Shown here one piece after another: positions 60,727 to 64,000 of a stretch of DNA of 64,000 nucleotides. This stretch comes from Bacillota bacterium. GTDB lineage: Bacteria; Bacillota; Clostridia; Christensenellales; Aristaeellaceae. The translations under genes and the position numbers were made by a program. The first letter of the stretch is position 1, and each line of letters begins with the position of its first letter. The notes beneath the pieces were generated by a model. The model made no database searches. It was given only the letters and a program-made list of their open reading frames with translations, and was not told the origin of the DNA. The DNA lies in assembly GCA_023398575.1 (NCBI GenBank), contig JAEWSC010000086.1, positions 1-64,000 on the forward strand. Reading direction: 5' to 3'.

Positions 60727-61119
60727 TTAGCGCTTGGAGAACTGGGGAGCACGGCGGGCGGACTTGAGGCCGTACTTTTTACGTTCCTTCATGCGGGGGT
60801 CACGGGTCAAGAACCCAGCCTTTTTAAGGGCACCGCGCAGCTCTGGGTCAGCTTTGCAAAGTGCACGGCTGATACCATGACGGATTGCACCGGACTGGCC
60901 GGTGAGGCCACCGCCCACAACATTCACCAGAATGTCAAAGCTTCCGGCGGCGTTGGTCAGCTGCAGGGGCTGACGAACAGTCATTTTGAGGGTCTCCAGA
61001 CCGAAATAATTATCGATATCCCGCTGATTGATGACGATTTTGCCTTGACCCGGCACCAAACGGACGCGGGCAACCGCCTTCTTCCGGCGGCCTACGGCAT
61101 TGAAATCTGCTTGAGCCAT
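60727..61119 (-). CDS. rpsI: 30S ribosomal protein S9
   Basis: A 130-residue ribosomal protein of standard length, with GRRKKAVARVRLVPGQGKI, VVGGGLTGQSGAIRHGISRAL and the basic tail KYGLKSARRAPQFSKR whose last Arg reaches the P-site tRNA. It follows rplM by 23 bases, the usual bacterial order. A terminator lies 17 bases past the stop. Confidence 0.98.
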   Translation of the reverse strand: MAQADFNAVGRRKKAVARVRLVPGQGKIVINQRDIDNYFGLETLKMTVRQPLQLTNAAGSFDILVNVVGGGLTGQSGAIRHGISRALCKADPELRGALKKAGFLTRDPRMKERKKYGLKSARRAPQFSKR

Positions 61120-61142
61120 AATTTTTTACGCTCCTTTCCGCG

Positions 61143-61574
61143 TCACTTCAGTTCCAGTTTTTCGGGCTGTTGGGCGGCATGTTCATGTTCAGGGCCAACA
61201 TACACGCGCAACTTGGTGGCCATTTTACGGCCAAGAGGGCCTTTGGGCAGCATGCCAATGATGGCCTTTTTCACTGCGAAATCAGCCTTTTCGCTCATCA
61301 GCTTGCGGTATTTAACTTCCTTCAAGCCGCCCGGATACCCGGTGTGCTTGTAGTAGATTTTGTCATCCAGCTTGTGGCCGGTAAGAATCGCCTTTTCGGC
61401 ATTGATGATAATCACATGATCGCCCGTATCCAAAAAGGGCGTATAGATGGGCTTGTTTTTGCCGCGAAGAATCCCGGCAACCTGGCTGGCCAAACGGCCC
61501 AGCGCAAGCCCGTCAGCATCGACAACGTACCATTTCCGCTCAATGGCCTCGGCTTTGGGCATAAAGGTTTTCAA
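61143..61574 (-). CDS. rplM: 50S ribosomal protein L13
   Basis: A 143-residue ribosomal protein of standard length with RKWYVVDADGLALGRLAS, GDHVIIINAEKAILTG and MLPKGPLGRKMATKLRVY. The start is TTG at 61574 (MKTFMPK), eight bases after AGGAGG; the in-frame ATG four codons later would trim a conserved N-terminus. It is read from a clear promoter through a leader of about 110 bases. Confidence 0.98.
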   Translation of the reverse strand: MKTFMPKAEAIERKWYVVDADGLALGRLASQVAGILRGKNKPIYTPFLDTGDHVIIINAEKAILTGHKLDDKIYYKHTGYPGGLKEVKYRKLMSEKADFAVKKAIIGMLPKGPLGRKMATKLRVYVGPEHEHAAQQPEKLELK

Positions 61575-61576
61575 AA

Positions 61577-61683
61577 GGTATTCCTCCTTGGATGATGATC
61601 AGAAAAGTTTGCGGATGCCATGATGGTCGCATGTTCCCGCCATTGTCAATAGTCCCGGGGCTAGCGGAGTCTATTGATGCCAT
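61577..61683 (-). ncRNA. Possible L13 leader (autoregulatory 5' UTR)
   Basis: The roughly 105-base rplM leader can fold: AATAG/CTATT brackets a GC-rich loop and GCGG/CCGC a second arm. L13 leaders that L13 binds are known in Firmicutes (Rfam L13_leader). The match here is by position and rough structure only. Confidence 0.4.
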
Positions 61684-61688
61684 TTGCT

Positions 61689-61718
61689 ATCATATAATAT
61701 TTTCCCATGGCTTGTCAA
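61689..61718 (-). promoter_or_regulatory. Promoter of rplM-rpsI
   Basis: On the minus strand, a perfect -35 TTGACA (61718-61713), 18-base spacer and TATGAT (61694-61689). Confidence 0.75.
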
Positions 61719-61790
61719 GGGATAAACCCCTTTTTTTCAACAAACAGCGAATAAAATGCGACTGTTTGCATAAGCCGTACATTCAATATA

Positions 61791-62222
61791 CTAATCATCG
61801 AGGTGTTGTTTAACCCACATATCCAGCAGGAATTCCAATTGGCTTGCAGTCTGTTCGTACAGGCTGTCGCTGCCCCCAAAGGGATCATGGACAGGCTCAG
61901 ACAGCGTCATCGCCTTTTTTCGATGAGCAGGATAGCGGATTGTAAATTCCCTCAGGTGCGCTGGGGTCATGCACAGTATGATATCAGCCTTTTGGATCAG
62001 TTGTTCCTGTATCCTTTTCGCATGATGACCTCTTAGCGACAGACTGCGTGCACTCATTGCCCGTTGAGCGCCAGGGGATGCCGGAGCACCTGGAAGGGCA
62101 ATCAAGCCGGCGCTGTCGCAAATGACAGGCAAATTTCTTTTGCGCGCCAAATCCTCCATCAAACACTTGGCCATGGGGCTTCGGCATGTGTTGCCGGTAC
62201 ACAGGAATAAGATATGGGTCAT
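61791..62222 (-). CDS. ywlE: Low-molecular-weight phosphatase, YwlE-type (protein arginine phosphatase)
   Basis: A 143-residue LMW phosphatase. The P-loop is C8-T-G-N-T-C-R14-S-P, and the general acid Asp113 lies in VHDPFGGS. In Bacillus YwlE the Thr at this place in the loop gives preference for phospho-arginine over phospho-tyrosine, and the sequence here carries it (Thr12). The conserved YwlC(Sua5) neighbour upstream supports the call. AAGGAGG lies four bases before the ATG. Whether McsB/ClpC exist elsewhere is unknown. Confidence 0.85.
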   Translation of the reverse strand: MTHILFLCTGNTCRSPMAKCLMEDLARKRNLPVICDSAGLIALPGAPASPGAQRAMSARSLSLRGHHAKRIQEQLIQKADIILCMTPAHLREFTIRYPAHRKKAMTLSEPVHDPFGGSDSLYEQTASQLEFLLDMWVKQHLDD

Positions 62223-62272
62223 GCGACCTCCTTGAGATAGGCTGCTGTCAGTTTGTGATTCTATGCCGCGTA

Positions 62273-63316
62273 CTATGCCTTGTCCGCATCAACAAAGTGG
62301 AAAGAAGCAGCCCTGCCCAGCCGGTTCATAACTGCTAAACCAAGACCGTTGGCATCTACCACTTCGCTGAAAATACTGTCAATGCTCTCCTTGTCCATGC
62401 GGCGCAACACGCTAAACAGCCGGGCAGCCACTTCTTCCGGATGGTGCAGGCTGCCGATATCCAAAGCATGCCTGCTGCCATACTGGGAAATATGCTCCGT
62501 AAGGGACAGTATGCAAGCTGATTTGCCAGCTTGAATGGCTTCATCGTATAGGTGTCTGCATAATCCTGATACGTTTTCCGGTTTGCCGGATATCAGCGTG
62601 AGATTCCCGGCAGGTGCGTAATGCTTGTGCCGCATGCCTGGAGATAGTGCCGTTTCGCCTGGCTGCAAGGGAGAAAGAATGCTACGCGCTGTCTCCACTG
62701 AGCCAGTAATATCAGCGATCATTTCCGACGTGACACCGCCTGGGCGCAGGACCAGTGGAATATTGCCTGTTACATCAACTACAGTGGATTCCAGACCGAC
62801 TGCACAAGGACCACCGTCGATAATCAAGGGAATGCGGCCTGTCATATCTTCCAATACGTGCTCGGCCAGGGTGGGACTGGGACGGCCGCTTATATTGGCG
62901 CTGGGCGCGGCCACAGGGCAGCCGCAGGCATGGATTAAGGCGCGTGCCACAGGGTGAGCAGGCATGCGTACTGCGACGGTATCAAGACCGGCTGTAGTCG
63001 CGTGGGGGACGAGCACCTTTTTTTTTAACAGCAGTGTCAAAGGACCAGGCCAAAACGCATCCATCAATTGCTCGGCCATGCTTGTCATATGGCATAAGGG
63101 AGTCAATGCGTCCCGGCTGGCAACATGCACAATCAGCGGGTTGTCCGCTGGACGGTTTTTAGCAGCAAAGATATTCAATACTGCCTTTTCATTCAGCGCA
63201 TCTGCGCCAAGGCCGTACACTGTTTCTGTGGGAAAGGCAACCAGCTCTCCCTTTTTTAAAAGAGACGCGGCATAGATCATCGTATCATCGGTCGGGGGAA
63301 GACAGCGGGTTTCCAT
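62273..63316 (-). CDS. ywlC: Threonylcarbamoyl-AMP synthase (Sua5/YwlC)
   Basis: A 347-residue Sua5-type enzyme that makes threonylcarbamoyl-AMP for tRNA t6A37. The YrdC domain (about residues 15-200) has KKGELVAFPTETVYGLGADA, KNRPADNPLIVHV, FWPGPLTLLL and PSANISGRPSPT; the Sua5 extension follows after SPGMRHKHYAP. The starting ATG at 63316 has AAGGAG ten bases upstream; the frame open to 63454 would overlap the ZIP gene. It lies 50 bases upstream of the phosphatase gene and about 30 after the ZIP gene. Confidence 0.94.
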   Translation of the reverse strand: METRCLPPTDDTMIYAASLLKKGELVAFPTETVYGLGADALNEKAVLNIFAAKNRPADNPLIVHVASRDALTPLCHMTSMAEQLMDAFWPGPLTLLLKKKVLVPHATTAGLDTVAVRMPAHPVARALIHACGCPVAAPSANISGRPSPTLAEHVLEDMTGRIPLIIDGGPCAVGLESTVVDVTGNIPLVLRPGGVTSEMIADITGSVETARSILSPLQPGETALSPGMRHKHYAPAGNLTLISGKPENVSGLCRHLYDEAIQAGKSACILSLTEHISQYGSRHALDIGSLHHPEEVAARLFSVLRRMDKESIDSIFSEVVDANGLGLAVMNRLGRAASFHFVDADKA

Positions 63317-63347
63317 TTGTAAACGGCTCCTTCTATTTGCGTATGCG

Positions 63348-64000
63348 CTACAGCCACAATGCCAGCAAGCAGCCGGCAACAATGCCAAGGGATAAGAGAA
63401 GAGTCTCCAACCGGCCAGCGCCTTTTTTCTGTGCTTCGGGCAGCAAGCTGGCACAAGTGATCTGAAGCATTGCTCCGCCGGCTAGCCCCAGGCAAATGGC
63501 CAGCGCTATAGGTCCGGTGCCGCCGGCAATTTGGCCAATAATTGCGCCCAATAGCGTAGGTAAGCCGCTGAACAAGGCAGATAGCAATACACGGTATAGC
63601 TTCATGCCACCTTCTCGAAGCGGCAGTGCCATCGACAAGCCCTCTGGCACATCGTGCAGCACGATTGCTAGGCAAAGCGCCAGACCGAACACCGGCGCAT
63701 CCGCATAACCGGCGCCAACGGCAAGCCCTTCTGGGAAATTGTGAAGCGCAATGCCAATGCCAATCAGCATTCCAGAACGAAGCAGAGAATTGCTGCCACG
63801 ACGCTTTCCAAAGCGAGTCAAGACCACATCAGAAAAAAGCATGACCGCAATACCGAAAAGCACAGAGAGAATGGCAGCGGACTCCTCTAGAACCAATGCT
63901 TCCGGCAAAAGCTCAAAACAAACGATGGAAATCATCAGCCCGCCGGTAAAGTGCAGGATGCGGCTGACGGCCCGGGAAGAAAGACGGGGCAGAAGGATGG
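63348..64000 (-). CDS. ZIP-family metal transporter (partial, cut at right edge)
   Basis: The visible 217 residues are the C-terminal part of a ZIP zinc/metal transporter; the N-terminus lies beyond the window. The metal-binding helices are complete: ALHNFPEGLAVGAGY (TM4) and VLHDVPEGLSMALP (TM5), the classic HNFPEG/HDxPEG pair. Helices near the end (LLGAIIGQIAGGTGPIALAICLGLAGGAMLQ) fit the family. It probably imports Zn2+ or a similar cation. It lies immediately upstream of ywlC on the same strand. Confidence 0.92.
   Translation of the reverse strand, partial: ILLPRLSSRAVSRILHFTGGLMISIVCFELLPEALVLEESAAILSVLFGIAVMLFSDVVLTRFGKRRGSNSLLRSGMLIGIGIALHNFPEGLAVGAGYADAPVFGLALCLAIVLHDVPEGLSMALPLREGGMKLYRVLLSALFSGLPTLLGAIIGQIAGGTGPIALAICLGLAGGAMLQITCASLLPEAQKKGAGRLETLLLSLGIVAGCLLALWL

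Noticed and set aside
1..64000. CRISPR array or tRNA/rRNA genes
   Set aside because: No evenly spaced direct repeats and no convincing tRNA arms or rRNA stretches were found on either strand.

Overview
The window reads as chromosome from a Gram-positive anaerobe of the Clostridia (Firmicutes). Pointers are strong Shine-Dalgarno sites, frequent TTG/GTG starts, a cdaA-cdaR pair, an rsmG-noc pair, GerMN lipoproteins, a YwlC/YwlE-type pair, a TRAP and an LplB-type sugar importer, and no outer-membrane genes. It looks like core chromosome: no integrase, transposase, prophage block, rRNA, tRNA or CRISPR array was seen. The left edge cuts a cas6-like gene and the right edge cuts a ZIP transporter.

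0-4 kb: end of a Cas6-like gene, a CapA-like membrane protein, a D-Ala-D-Ala carboxypeptidase, a GlsB/YeaQ-type membrane protein and an unrecognised 54-residue acidic protein. 4.2-18.9 kb: hexuronate catabolism. The plus strand carries an IclR regulator, a KDPG aldolase fused to a VOC-like domain, KDG kinase, a three-gene TRAP importer, tagaturonate reductase and altronate dehydratase. The minus strand converges on it with uronate isomerase, fructuronate reductase, an adenosine-deaminase-like enzyme and a zinc-ribbon protein of unknown role. Together these give galacturonate -> tagaturonate -> altronate -> KDG -> KDPG -> pyruvate plus glyceraldehyde-3-phosphate. The glucuronate branch lacks mannonate dehydratase (UxuA) here.

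19-33.7 kb: housekeeping genes. These are an Smr protein, DUF454, a LigB-type dioxygenase homologue, an NlpC/P60 plus peptidoglycan-binding protein, noc, rsmG, a YdcF-like protein, radC, cdaA-cdaR (c-di-AMP synthesis), an unrecognised Pro/Glu/Tyr-rich membrane protein, a P-loop ATPase, an RsmF-like methyltransferase, a GNAT enzyme, an ATP-grasp protein and ychF.

34-41 kb: a second sugar-acid locus with an ABC solute-binding protein and two permeases (no ATPase), an AraC regulator, an unrecognised helical protein and a GH88 unsaturated glucuronyl hydrolase. It would import and cleave unsaturated uronyl oligosaccharides, whose products could feed the KDG pathway at 4-18 kb. It ends in an unusual multi-hairpin unit that appears to split a bidirectional terminator.

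41-51 kb (minus): small hypothetical, PepF, an MFS transporter, topoisomerase III and a heterodimeric ABC exporter. 51.4-57 kb (plus): an OmpR-type two-component system followed by two GerMN lipoproteins and an Rsm22-like methyltransferase, a layout recalling actinobacterial mtrAB-lpqB. 57-64 kb: a Ca2+-type P-ATPase, a flavin-reductase-like protein with an operator-like palindrome over its promoter, rplM-rpsI, a YwlE-type phosphatase, Sua5/YwlC and a ZIP transporter. The best candidates for new biology are the TCS-GerMN locus, the terminator-splitting hairpin unit, the unknowns next to cdaAR and GH88, and hairpins placed after both solute-binding-protein genes.
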